In this document: positions 33,404 to 45,129 of the stretch, in pieces
Layout of the letters: every line of letters begins with the position of its first letter
Numbering within the stretch: position 1 is the stretch's first letter
DNA from: Klebsormidium nitens
Taxonomy: Eukaryota > Streptophyta > Klebsormidiophyceae > Klebsormidiales > Klebsormidiaceae
Reading direction: 5' to 3'
Assembly (NCBI GenBank): GCA_000708835.1
Contig: DF237252.1
Location: forward strand, 43,162-107,161
DNA length: 64,000 nt
The notes under the pieces: model-generated
Databases searched by the model: none
What the model saw: only the letters and a program-made list of their open reading frames with translations
What the model was told of the DNA's origin: nothing
Made by a program: the position numbers and the translations under genes

Positions 33404-36400
33404 ATGGCTAGCTCCGCCCTCGCCGGCCTCCTGCGGGGCACCGCTCCGCTCGTCCGCGCCCTGTCCCCCACGCGCGCGCGGCCCCTGCCCGGGGTGAGCA
33501 TCTCCCAAGCCGCGTTCGGCAGGACCGAGTCCCCGGGGAACGCCTCCCGGTTGGTTCGCCGCTTCGCGACCGCGGCCGCGGCCGACCAGGGGCGCGGCTC
33601 CAGGCGCGCTGGCGACGCCAGCGGCGCTTCAGCTGTCGGTGACGCTGGTGATGCTGGTGGCCTGTCTGACGTGGCAGTCAGTGGCGACAGGGGTACCGGT
33701 TCCGATGTGGCAAGGAGGGACCGGGACAGAGGCCAGGGGTATGGACTCACGAGGGGAGGAGGGGGGAGGGGAGGGAGGGGCGGTGCCCTCAGCCCGTTCT
33801 CATTTGGTGAGCAAGAGGTCTTTTTGCTCGTTCTGAGTTGCATGAGATTGCTTTCTACCTTGCAAAACTTTGTTTGATGTCTTGTGAAAGACGAAGAATG
33901 TTGGACGAAGCTTTGTTAGATTGAAATAAGCGAATGGGTTTCGTGCTGATGAAAGTTTTTCTGTAGTTTTCTTCACGTTCTGGAGAGGCTTTTATCAATG
34001 AAAGAAAGCCACATTTTGAATCATGCTAAATCGTTTCCTTTTTGCTGTTTTGCTCCGAAGATGGGAATCAGCTCTTTCTGCATGCATGATTTACACGAAG
34101 TTCGTTCCTTCGCTTTCGCATGCACGACGCTTCAGGGAGAAACACGCAACCCTGCTCGGATTTTTAGATCTCATCCAGAAACGAAGCCTTATTTCATGGT
34201 CCTTAGCTGATGTTCCTTAAGAGGCCCTGAATTTGTTTGTCAAGAGCAAAACGCACGTGGTATCCGCACTGCAGAGTGTAGCTCATTCTGTTCATTCCTT
34301 TCATTGCATTTCACCAGATCCTACTCACACAATGTACGCAGTTCTGTCTCTTTTGTTTGTCTGCTTGTAGGGAAAAGGAAAAACGGAGTAACCCAGAATG
34401 TTTGATGTAGTAACCTAGAATCTTTGATGTATGAAGGTCTGGTCAGCTTCGACTCTCTGACATGCCAAGCTTCCAGGACTCGTCCTTCCCCGAAAGAAGA
34501 GCGGTCTCGCAAAGCAAATCTTGCTTCTGCTCTCAAAGAGTTGGTTTTGAACTCGAGAGCAACATTCTTTTCTCAGCGCCGAAAGCCAGGATGCAGCATT
34601 ATACCCAGGGCTCTTGTGGGAAGATCGTGCAGTACGAAATTTCAAGCGACGTGATGTGAGAGGTTCCAAAAGCACTGTCTCCCCTCTGTCCTCGTCTCGA
34701 GACGGACTGAACACCGGATCTCGAAAGCGGAAGCCATTCAGAAGTTTCAGAGACGCTGCCTCCACAAATTCTGTTTTCACCCTGCCTAAACCCTGTCTAA
34801 ACCCCGCAGACCTGGGCCCGCTCTTCTCCGCGCGCGGCGACCGCGACCTGCTCAACATGATGGACGACTTCTTCCTCACCCCCAGCCGCTTCTTCGACCA
34901 GGCGCTGCGCGACATCTTCCAGTCGCTGCCCGTGCAGCCGCCGCGCCTCGACATCAACGAGAGCGACAAGGAGTACACCATCAAGGTAAATCGCTCGTCC
35001 GGAATCCCCTGGATCACTTCAGACGGTATCGAAGTCGAGTTCCTCTTTTGGGCGGATTTTGGTTTCTGATTTGTTCGACAATCTAAAAGTGTGCGGCGAT
35101 TGTACAGTTTTTCTTTCTTCAGAGTTTGACAGCGTCTTCAGGAGAAGGCATGAGGACAAAGAGTTCTGCGATTATTTGACAATCTCAACGTCCATCTGCT
35201 CGACGCGACCAGCTTTATCTTTGAGCGTCCGAACTACTCGAGAGAAGCGCCCGTACGCAGGGCAGGAAAGCGCAATTGCTCTTTTTGAATCTACCCCCCG
35301 GGGACCGGCTTTGCCGCCGGTCAACTGAAATCTCCCCATTTTCGTCTTTCCCCCGCTCACCGTCTTTCCCCCGGTCGCGTAGATGCAACTCACCGGGCTG
35401 AAATAGAACGAGGTGACCGTCACTCTTATTTCCGTGGAACGCCTTCTGCCCGCTTAAAACTTTTCCCCCGGTCATTGGATGCAACTTCATGGGCTGAAGA
35501 CGGATGGCATAAGCAACACGGTTGCTTTATCTCTCCGTTTGACGTCTTATCCCGGTCGCGCAGATGCAACTCCCCGGGCTGCAGAAGGACGAGGTGAAGA
35601 TCACGATGGTGACACCGCACGGCTAAGCTTGTGTGGCAGTCGGTTTAGAGGTAAACCCGCGTAAAGCCCTTGTGAAATCCCGTGAACCGCCTTTTCCTCC
35701 GCAGATGCAACTCCCCGGGCTGCAGAAGGACGAGGTGAACATCACGGTGGACCCGGACGACCCCAACCAGCCGACGCTGCGCATCACCGCCCACCACGAG
35801 GCGAAGGAGGGCGAGGACCAGCGCTTCTGGGAGGACGTCGACACGCGCCTGCGGCTGCCGGACGGCACCAACCCGGAGGACGTGCGGGCCGAGGTGGGTG
35901 CTCCGTCTGCTGACGTCATGTTTCTCATGACGTCCTCTGTCTCTTATAGTGTTGTGTTTTTTTGGGAGACGCCCCTGCGTCTGCAGCCGACGGACTAACC
36001 CGGAGGTCGTATGAGCGGGAATGAGGCGCTTAGCTTCGCTGACGTCGTCGTTTTTCTTTTCATTTGCCCCCCCCCCCCGAAGCGATGGAGAGATGTCTCG
36101 GAGATTGCCTTATCTGCGCGCCTCGTAAACCTTGAGTCCCGCTTTCCTCGGTGGCGAAGCCTCTCGTCTCTCCTCTTCTTTCTGGACTTGAAGACATCCA
36201 CGTCGGGCAGTCACGTCGGGAAGTCACATGCCTGCATTTGGCTCAGAAATTGAAAGCAGGGACTCGGAACTCCTTTTCGGTCCCGGCAATGATCCCCTCT
36301 TTGCGCAGCTTTGCAACGGAGCGTGCGTAATTGCTTCGCTTCTCGGCCACATCCGATAATTCTGAAAATGTCGATCTTCTGGTCACCATGATGGAGATTC

Positions 36401-36530
36401 CAAAGCAGTTTTTACTGATCTAAGGCTCCCCGTTGGTGTGCAGTTCAAGGACGGCACGCTGACCATCCACGTGCCAAAAGAAGAGGCACCGGAGAACCCG
36501 GAGCCGAAGAGGATCCCCGTCCACGGTTAA
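33404..36530 (+). CDS. Mitochondrial small heat-shock protein, copy 1, 284 aa
   Basis: Exons 33404-33806, 34810-34985, 35705-35893 and 36444-36530. The N-terminus (MASSALAGLLRGTAPLVRAL) is Ala/Ser/Arg-rich with no acid, as expected of a mitochondrial presequence and like plant HSP23/24-type proteins. A Gly/Asp/Arg-rich linker (residues about 70-130) precedes a conserved DLGPLFSARGDRDLLNMMDDF segment and the alpha-crystallin domain (ESDKEYTIK, LPGLQKDEVNITVD, LRITAHHEAKEGEDQRFWED, LRLPDGTNPEDVRAE, KDGTLTIHVPKEEAP). It is an ATP-independent holdase that keeps unfolding proteins soluble. Exon 2 joins through G/AC (Asp) and exons 3 and 4 are in phase 0. The intron before exon 3 holds three extra copies of the exon 3 start. 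Confidence 0.9.
35370..35626 (+). repeat. Three decoy copies of sHSP-1 exon 3's 5' end
   Basis: Copies have their ATGCAACT cores at 35383, 35479 and 35564; the real one is at 35705. The third has a perfect CAG acceptor (35561-35563), the right phase and nearly unchanged sequence through LPGLQKDEV, then runs into TAA at 35624-35626. The first reads TAG and the second TGG where CAG should be, so their acceptors are weak or lost. Confidence 0.9.
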
Positions 36531-37960
36531 CGAACCAATGGATCCGTTCGGAAAGCAACTTATAGATATGGGAAGAGATGCAGTCAGTGATAGGATGGGG
36601 GGCATAGGTTTTAAGCCGGGTCTGCATGGCGCGAATATAGGCAGGCGGTAAAGCTGACGGGTGGAGACATGTTAAGAAACTGGTGCGGAGAAGTATGATA
36701 CGCGCAAATGTCGTCCAAAGACTTGCTTGAGTGGGGCGAAATGTAGCTTGACGACTTTCTTGGCGGCTGGCAGAGAAAGGTCAGGAAAAAAGGGGCCTGT
36801 AAGACACGGAATCTGTTCGCTGCGCGACCAATCTTCTCCTGTATAGAGAGAGAGGTAGCCCTTTATGGCACTTTTCTTGGCAGTAAGGCTTATCACGGTG
36901 CTATAGAGAATACTGTCCGTTCAACGTCCTCCTCAAAGCGATTCGGTACGTCTCCGAAATTGCATGAGTCAACAAAATTGCTCATTCATTTATGAGGCCC
37001 CATCTCCAATATTTGTTCCTAGTGATTTGCTTCAGTGCAAGTCACCGGATCGACGACTGCCAGCAGTAGACGGTGCTTGATGTTGTTGATTGATAGCGCA
37101 TCCGTTATTCATGCGTAATCCGAACCCTTCAGAAGGCGTCCTGCTCAAGTTCTTTGTACGCTACGAAAACATTGCGCCGCTGCAAATCAGCACTGTGAAT
37201 AGAAAGAGCCCAAGCGGTGAATATTACAGCTGTTTGACAGCAATGCTTTCAGCGCAGCTTAGAACGTTGCTCATTGCCGAGTTGGACAGAACTTCTAGCG
37301 AGACGTTTGGTTGCGTCTCTTACACCACGCCTATCTGGGGGCCTTTGGCCCAATTCTTTAGTAGTGCCCCATTGATTAACCACGAAAAAGTTGGTTCGTG
37401 TGCTCGAAAGCACATTATTCATGCTCAAACAATGATGCATTATCAATCTGTCGAGCGGGCTAATGAATCAAGCCTGAACATGGAAGTCATGTCATGCGCA
37501 CCCGAATTCAGCCGACCCACCTGCTGGATCTCGACGTCACTTGGCTTGAATATAGCTTAGTTGCGTGAACTCTTGCTTCGACATCGGGTGCATCGGATGG
37601 CCCGGTTGCGTTGGTTGTCTTGATTACGAAGTCCACGAGCATCCGCATGGCCGGCAATGAAGACTTAAAGTTAGGCACCTGGCCCGACTCAACCGTGCGC
37701 GGCCGCGGATGCCGCCCGGGCGGCCGCGCCCCTTCCCTAGCAGGGGGTTTGAAGGTTTCGCAACAATTTGAAAATTGCATGCAAATGTTGCATTGCTGCT
37801 TGCTTCACTTTCTTAGAGGCTAGATCCTTCTAGAAGCAGCAGAAGTTCTTGAAAGTCTGCTCAGTGCTGAATACATCCGCATCATGGCGTCCGCCATGGC
37901 ATTGCTGCCTTCCTTCCTCCAAATCTTTCCCGCAAAAAATTGCATCATTGTTCAAGCAAT
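36531..37960. other. Spacer between the two sHSP genes
   Basis: It holds the 3' UTR of copy 1 and the promoter of copy 2. A GC palindrome cluster with GCGCGGCCGCGGATG at about 37697-37730 resembles the one upstream of copy 1. No supported gene. Confidence 0.5.
37828..37853 (+). promoter_or_regulatory. Candidate heat-shock element upstream of sHSP-2
   Basis: Two TTCnnGAA palindromes, TTCTAGAA (37828-37835) and TTCTTGAA (37846-37853), lie about 110 bp before the ATG. Heat-shock factor binds arrays of inverted nGAAn units. The two palindromes are not in a perfect 5-bp phase, so this is only a candidate. Confidence 0.35.
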
Positions 37961-40900
37961 ATGGCCAGCTCACAGCTCTCCAGCTTCTTGCGGCGCACCG
38001 CTCCCCTCGCCCGCGCCGTCTGCTCCACAAGCTCTACGCACCTGCCCGGCGCGAGCACAACTCAAGTAGCTCTTGGCAGGCCTGTGATTTCGGAAACCGC
38101 CACACGGGTGGCGCGCTGCTTCGGCACTGCAATTAATGATGCCACCAAGGGTCCTGGTGATGTTGGACAAAGATCAGGGGTTGGTGGTTCTGAGGGCCAC
38201 TCTGACGTGGCTGTCAAAGGGGATCGGGATTCAGATGCTCAGCGCAGGGACCAGGACAGGGGCCAGGGGTATGGCATTGGAAGGGGACGGCTAAGCCCAT
38301 TCTCGTTTGGTAAGCAATAAGCAGAGAAATTGAGTCAATTCAGGGTGCATGGCATTCCTTCTGTTCATGTGTATGACTGGGCACTTGCGAATAATGTTCG
38401 AGATTTAGTCTCCAGGATTTACTTTCCTTTCAAAAGAGGAGCAGAAAAGAGGAGCAAAATGAGCAAAGGAAACTTTTGAACAATTTCAGTTCATCCACCT
38501 TGACATTCTGAGGCAGTCAGAGCCAGTAGTCCTAAGTTACTGTCTATTCCTGTTCTTGTTACACGCTTTTCAAGCACAGTCGTTCCGAGTACAAGTGCCC
38601 TTTAAATTGCATGGGTGACATCAGAGTGGTGGATAACCTTCCAGGCTTCTCTGACGGGAGCTTGTTGTCATGCTCACTCGTGGTAGGTTTAACATGCTTT
38701 AGAAATAGAAGTTGGTCGGTCTTTGAATCTTGCGTGACACCAATTACACCACCTTATCAATCAAGGAGCGCGGTGTGCAAGCTGCTTTTATCCTGCACGT
38801 ACCTCGCCGCCTGTACTTCTTTTCTGACCATCAAATCCCTTCTTCAGCAATTCAAAGCTGACTGGAAGGATTGTTCAAGATTGACCCCTTGCCCAACTAA
38901 GACAAGCACTTTGGTGAGAAGTCCAGACTTCCTCACGAATAAGTGTCAACCTGAAAGCAAGGAGGAACAGGGCTCACAATTTCGCGCCTTAATAAAGTCG
39001 TCATTTCCTTTTCCTTCAGTCATTTATGGTATTGTATCTTTGAAAGACCAAAGCTGATCAGAACTTGAGAAGGGTCAGTGCCATTTAGAAAGTACTTCAA
39101 GTCACGGTCGTAAGAGTCGGCAGCCCTTCTCAGAAGTTGAACTATTAGTACAAGCCTGCGGACCTTTATCCGCTTTTCTCCAGGGAGTAGTTTCCTCAAA
39201 CATATCCCTTTTCTGCTTTAAGTAGAGCCCCTGCAACACCTCATTGCTTTACTTCACACACGGTGATCGCCCCTACTTTTTCACAGAAATTTAAATAGAG
39301 CCTAAACCCCTGCTAAACCCCGCAGATATGGGCCCGCTCTTCTCGGCGCGCGGGGACCGCGACCTGCTTAACATGATGGATAACTTCTTCCTCACCCCCA
39401 GCCGCTTTTTCGACCAGGCGATGCGCGACATTCTCCCGTCGCTGCCCGTCGAGCCACCGCAGCTCGACATCAATGAAAGCGACAAGCAGTACACCATTAA
39501 GGTACGTCACTAGCTAGGACTGATAACAGTCTTCTGAGGTTATGCCCTCGGAAGCGGCACATTGAGCTTGCCAGTGAACCTTTTTCTTTGGCGAGTTTAC
39601 CAGGGTTTGACGGGTCTTTCTCAGTTCCAGTGTACAACATGCTACTGAAATGATGGCAGTTATACTGAGCTACAGAGCTGTGTGGACAGGCAATTAGACA
39701 AGCACCCACCTGACATCCTTGCTTTGATCGAAGATGGAAGCTCCCTTCTTAAATCCAACTTGTCATTTACTATGTTCCTTCTTTACACAAGTGCAAGCTC
39801 CAGGGGGTTGCAGAAAGTTCAACTCAGCCTGCGCAATCAATACACCTTCCTCAGTTGATTTCTCCTGTTATCATCCCCTCTTCGGCGCGTGTGACCACTT
39901 GCAGAGCGGTTCTGCACAAGGACGGCATTAGAACCGTGCATGTCAAAGCTCAGATGAAGCCTGACCTTTTATCGTAGCTGACTTTCTTTCTTTCCTGCTT
40001 GCCGCTGCGCAGCTGCAGCTCCCCGGTCTGAAGAAGGATGAGGTGCAGATTACGGTGGAAGATACGGACGAGCCGATGCTGCGCATCACTGCGCACCACG
40101 AGGCCCAGGAGGGCGACGACCAACGCTTCTGGCAGGATGTCGACACGCGCCTGCGGCTGCCGGACGAGACCAACGCAGACGACGTGCAGGCGGAGGTAAG
40201 GAGCTCGACCTGCTGACGTCTGCTTTTTCTCTGACCGCTGACGTCATGATTGTTCATAGTCCAATGTGCTAGTGCCGGGTGCCAGATGGGACCAACTAGA
40301 GCGGGCTGCAGGACGAGGTGAGGCCCACTGCACTGGCGTCATTCGGCACTGAATGCAAACGTCAGCATCTCAGTCGACTGTCTCAGGCGATTGTCTGACC
40401 GGAGGTGTTTTAAGAGCTTCGACGGTCTTGGATACAAGACAGTTAAATCTTTTCAGCTCTTTCGTCTGAGAGCTGGTTCAATGCGTTGTACAATGGCCAT
40501 TTTTGCATTGTAATTCTATGGCGGACGTTTTAGTTCCTTTTCTTTCGTATGCTTGTCCGTTCGTTGGGAGGTGGCAGATATATCTTTAATGTCTATTTCT
40601 CTCATATCCCTCAAACGTAGCGCAACTGCTCAAAATCCATCCATCATTCCTGAGGAAATTCAGTTGCCAGGCGACTTGGGACGGTCTTCCAGCAAGCCAT
40701 TTGTCATTCTGAAAGCAAAAGTTTCTTCGGGCATTTTTCTCAAAGCGTGTTGGTAAGGTATGTTGTCCAATTCAGCGAGGAGGACATCAGTAAAGTCAGT
40801 GTTTCCATGCGTCTGAAATGTTGCTAGCATCAAACCCAAGCTAGGCCCGGCTGATCTAGATTTTTCTCCTCTATCCAGTTCAAAGACGGCGTGCTGTCCA

Positions 40901-40965
40901 TTCGCGTCCCAAAGAAAGAGGCACCAAAGAAGCCGGAGCCGAAGAAAATCCCAATTCAGGGCTGA
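37961..40965 (+). CDS. Mitochondrial small heat-shock protein, copy 2, 264 aa
   Basis: Exons 37961-38309, 39326-39501, 40013-40195 and 40879-40965, with the same phases and intron positions as copy 1, which shows a tandem duplication. The N-terminus MASSQLSSFLRRTAPLARAV is presequence-like. The linker is shorter. The alpha-crystallin domain has ESDKQYTIK, LPGLKKDEVQITVE, LRITAHHEAQEGDDQRFWQD, LRLPDETNADDVQAE and KDGVLSIRVPKKEAP. Exon 3 starts CTGCAG where copy 1 has ATGCAA. The linkers have diverged much more than the chaperone domain, so the duplication is not very recent. A decayed copy of the exon 2 start lies near 39158. The function should match copy 1, perhaps with different expression. 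Confidence 0.9.
39155..39186 (+). repeat. Faint copy of sHSP-2 exon 2's acceptor edge
   Basis: GCGGACCTTTATCCGCTTTT resembles the exon 2 start (CAGAC/TATGGGCCCGCTCTTCTC) and lies about 170 bp upstream of it. The acceptor has become CGG. Confidence 0.5.
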
Positions 40966-43365
40966 TAGACCAATAGGCGCTTAAACTGATAATAGTAGGA
41001 TAATGAATAGTGCATGTAGATTCATTATAGAGACAGTATATAGTCTTTCAAATCGAGACGGGTGTAAGTGTAGGTCGGGCATGTCCGGCAAAGATACCCA
41101 GGATGTGTACAAAAGTTAAGCAGAGTATCGGTTCCCCATAGATGGGCGATGAAAAACAGTATAGTGCAGGCAATGCAATACTTCCGTAGCTGCGTCGGTT
41201 TTGCAGTGCGACGCTGTCAGTTTAACAGGTTTGAAACAGCTGCCACCAAAGACGTGGATCAAAAGGCTTTGTCACACAAACCTTTTGGATGGTAATCAAG
41301 ATTCATTAAAGATTCCGCATAATGTCTTAACAGACAAGTTCTGGGGGCGATTTATCAATCGCGAAAAATGGCAATGCGCAGCTCCCTCGCTTATTTGAGA
41401 TTCGTCCCACTCTAGATGCGGAAATGAATGCCGTACGACGACGCCCGGTACAAAATAATGTCGCGGTGGCCCAAAGATTCTTTCTTCCGCCGGGCACAGC
41501 TGGGGCTATAATCGAGCCCGGTAGGGTACCCGGTGCAACCGTACAGGCCATCGTAGAACTTTTGGAACTGGTTGCAACTTTTCAGGCTCCTGATTCGTTT
41601 AAAGATACTGAGTTACAACTTTGAGAACTTCACTTCAGACTGTCGTTGAAATTTTAATGTTGACCGGCAATGGATTCTGGAGGCGGAAACGGGAGAGGAC
41701 GTACAGGGTTAATACAAGGCAATGCCACGCCTGACGGCGTTTTGCTGGCATTGCCAAAAAGGAGGTGGTAACTTGCTTATATTGCAATGGATGTTCGTAG
41801 CCTGCATGATCTTCTTTGATTTGAACTATCCTCGATCAGGAATCTAGTCTTGCTAGGATTTCCGTATGGTGCAAGATTGAGTCCGGACATGACTTCAAAC
41901 AGCCATAGCAAGCTGACGACAGCGTCCGAGTCAACAAACTATCCCAGGTTTGCCAGACATTGTGCTCCATGGTTTTCCAGTGGTTAAAATGGCGCGTTAA
42001 TGAATGAGAAATTACTATCAATGCACTTTGCTCGCTTGCGGGCAACCCATGCCGTGCGGGCCATGTTGTCAAAGTAGTGCAGGAAGTGTAGGGTTATAGC
42101 AATGTGCGACTTTTCGCGGTCCAATTGAGTAATGGCTTGAGACGGTCATGGTGGCCAGTGGCCGAGGATTGCATTGCAGACACATTGTTCTCCACGATGT
42201 TTAATCCTCTTCATTGCCATCGCGCGGCAATGTGGCCCTTAATGTGGTACCGTTTTCAATGTTTTCTTTAAACGCCGTAGCCACCTGGGCTGGCCGTATA
42301 GGCTTCTCATGGCGCATACACAATATGATGTGTGCTGTCAATGTTCACCATCAATCTTCCTCAGCCTGAGACCTTCTTTACCGGAGTCTCTCAAACAAGC
42401 TACTACGACGAGCGCGCGCGGCTTGGGCTCCACTTGGGCTCTAATTGCAACAACCAGATCTCGTAAGGTTCCTAAGTTAGCCCTCAAGCTAGCTATTAGG
42501 CTTCCTACAACGTGGTCTTCTTCTTGTTGCATCCGGACCTATAAGAGAGGAAGCTAGGAAGAGAGAGCAGCCCCGAGACAGCAAACAAAACTTCGAGTCG
42601 ATGCACACTTCGCACAGGATACATGATGCGCACCATGGCAGCCATGGTGGCAATTAAACACCTCCTGCCGGGCTCCTGTCCCTATGTCCCGTACTTCAGA
42701 GCAAGTTACATGGGGGATGAGGGGGATCTTTTCAGTGATTTTAATTTTCGTGCGCCGAGCTAGCTGCGCCTGTCGCGCGGCACCATTCAGTGCGGCCGCG
42801 CCGCTTCGGAGGGAGCGCGCCGGGTTTGAGGGGTTGCACCGTGCTGTCGCACTCAGACTATGCCGTGCTGGCAAGAATTTTTAGTTTGAATTCAAAATTC
42901 TGCCCTGCAAATAATCCAGCTAGGGAGGAAACAGAAGCGCCCTCAAGGCTCAAAGCTCGAGAGTCAAGCTTTGGCGCCTGCTGGCGCTGCCACTGGCAGT
43001 TTGCAACTGTGGCCTGCTGCGCAACATCCAAAACACCTGGATACCTAGTAGTGTACTGTGTGTGTGCGGTTTACGTAGGTGCCTACCTAACACCTAGTGC
43101 TTAGGGCGGCAACTTGCAAGCGTTCGCCTTTCAGCACATGTTTCACTGAGTCCAAGAAGATAGAGCGCAGGTAGAGCTTGCTCAAGTGGTGCAGGACGCA
43201 GTTAGGTACATGCGGGTGCCTTTTATCCAGCATGTTTTAGTTGCCGCTTTCAGCAACCACAGCAAGGCAGAGTAGACTACCAAAGAGGACTTGATTGAAA
43301 TCAGGAGGAGGTCTATCCTGGCAAAACCGTCATTTAATGCATTTGGCCTTCACACATGCTGCTCA
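40966..43365. other. Spacer with small hairpins
   Basis: No supported gene. GGCAATGCCA (41718-41727) and TGGCATTGCC (41746-41755) form a perfect 10-bp stem; CATTGCC and GGCAATG at 42212-42232 form another with related sequence. A GC-rich patch is at 42775-42825. Confidence 0.5.
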
Positions 43366-45129
43366 ATGATGAAGAAGCGAAAGGCATTTGGTTTGGAGGG
43401 TCGCAAAGGCGGAGGCAACAGGCGTGCATGTAGCAACGACGCCATTGAAGCAGGCACAGACGCAGAGCTCCCAGCTCCTCCTTTGGAGGGGACCTTTGTC
43501 CCCACCTCCAGTTGCATCGATCCCAATAGATGCTGTTCCAGCCAGGCTGAAATAGGTGGTAGCGGAGAAGCGATACAGGGTTTCTGTGAAGGAGATGAGG
43601 CTGGTCGAAACCTCAGTCGGCCGACTGAGCAAACCCCTCTTGCTCTAGGTGTGCGTGATTTACTGCAAGACCCTGCCCTTTCGAAACCGCTGCGAGGATT
43701 GCCAACTTGTGGCAGAGTGCGGGAGTTGACCTTGACAACCGGAAGAGCGCGCGTTGCGACAGAAATTCATCCTAAGCACATGCTGGAGGTTCCGGCAAGT
43801 CCTATGAAAGTGTCGAGCATGCGGAAGCGGCACAACGGGTGAGGTTTCTTCTGCTTGAGTGACAGATCACTGAATTCCAAGTGACAGATTCCCAGAATAC
43901 TGTGCAAGGGTTTTGCTTCTCAAGATACCGGTCTTGTGCACAAGCAGCCGGGAAGCAGCCTTCTTATCATACCAACTCCTGCTTCAGAACCTTCCATGTC
44001 GGAAGCAAAGGTTTCACCTTTCTTTTTAGCAGCATCTCCAGCTGGAAACCGATGGACATCCAGTTTAAAATTGCGATTTTGAATGGTCACATTATGTTAT
44101 GTTGTCAAGACAAATCTGCTGATCTTCTGTGTAGCATGCTTGGTACTGAATGCGGACAGCTTTTTGCTTGTCAAATCCAATAGGTACTTCAACTCATCTG
44201 CTCAAACGTTTTTTCTTCTGAATGAGCACCATTGACCCCTGTTGCTTTCCATGCAGAGACAATGTCCAGCAGCACAGCGTCCCTCCAATCGCTTTGTCAA
44301 CCATAGTCGAGGAAAAAGACCCCACAGACTGCTGCGAGGAGCCAATCTTTGTTGACGGCACGCCCGCAGAGGTGCTGCGACCATTGGGAAGGTCAGGTAG
44401 CTTGAAGGTGATCTCAAGAAAGCCTGCGACCTTGAGTGCTGAGAGGAGGAGGCTGCAGCATGTGTTGGAGTTCATTGGCGGGGAGCAGCTGCGGGAGAGG
44501 CTCGCTGTTGCCATCCAGTCAGAAGATGACATGGTGGAAAGGCTTGCAGCGCTGCTGCCAGACGGCATGTTCCCGGGGAAGGTTGGGAACCAACTCGAGT
44601 GCTGCGCTTAACTCTGAATTCGATGCTTGAAACTTGGAAAGTTTGTAAGGATCTGTATTGATGGCAGTAATAAGCTGCATTACCTTGTGCAGAGGCTCAA
44701 CTCTGATCGAGTCAGAAGCATCTTTGAGCGATGCTTGACCTTTCTTCTGATACAGGACTCGCACCTGCCGAAACAGAAGTTCTGGTACGGTTGCCTCTTC
44801 AGAAGCCGTTCTTTCCCCTCATCGTTTCTTACTGCTGTGCTCGCCCAGAACTACAAACAGCCTGGATAATCTCCGTCTCTTTGACGTGCTTGCAGGCTGA
44901 GAACTTGGAAAAGTGCTACTTGTGCGACAGTCCGTATGACCCGACATACACAAAGGGCAACATGCTGTTTGTGTGCCGCGGCTGCATGAGCCAACACCGG
45001 GAGAGAGAGTCCTTGGATGGACGAGGGATGCAGACTTTCGAAGAGGACGATGATTGTTGCACTGGGGATGAGGACTGCTGGTGCCTTCAGTGCATGGAGA
45101 AAATGCCAGACGAACAGGAGGAATGTTAG
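43366..45129 (+). CDS. Cys-rich protein with a possible FLZ-like zinc finger, 343 aa
   Basis: Exons 43366-43838, 44257-44581 and 44896-45129. The start ATGATGAAG at 43366 gives the basic MMKKRKAFGLEGRKGGG; an in-frame Met at 43291 would add 25 residues. The middle has LEVPASPMKVSSMRKRHNG and a helical, charged stretch (AERRRLQHVLEFIGGEQLRE). The last exon has CYLCDSPYDPTYTKGN, then LFVCRGCMSQHRERE, a C-x2-C-x16-C-x2-C module, followed by an acidic run and more Cys (CCTGDEDCWCLQC). Spacing and the aromatic before the third Cys recall the plant FCS-like (FLZ) finger, but that family has FCSxxC rather than FVCRGC, so the assignment is tentative. The donor after exon 2 is GTTGGG, weaker than usual; phase supports it. 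Confidence 0.6.

Noticed and set aside
33367-33843. 158-codon antisense frame over sHSP-1 exon 1
   Set aside because: It is a shadow of a GC-rich coding exon; the sense frame has a start, presequence and matching donor.
38611-39057. 148-codon plus-strand frame in sHSP-2 intron 1
   Set aside because: It has no recognisable motif and lies between a good donor and acceptor of a conserved gene structure.
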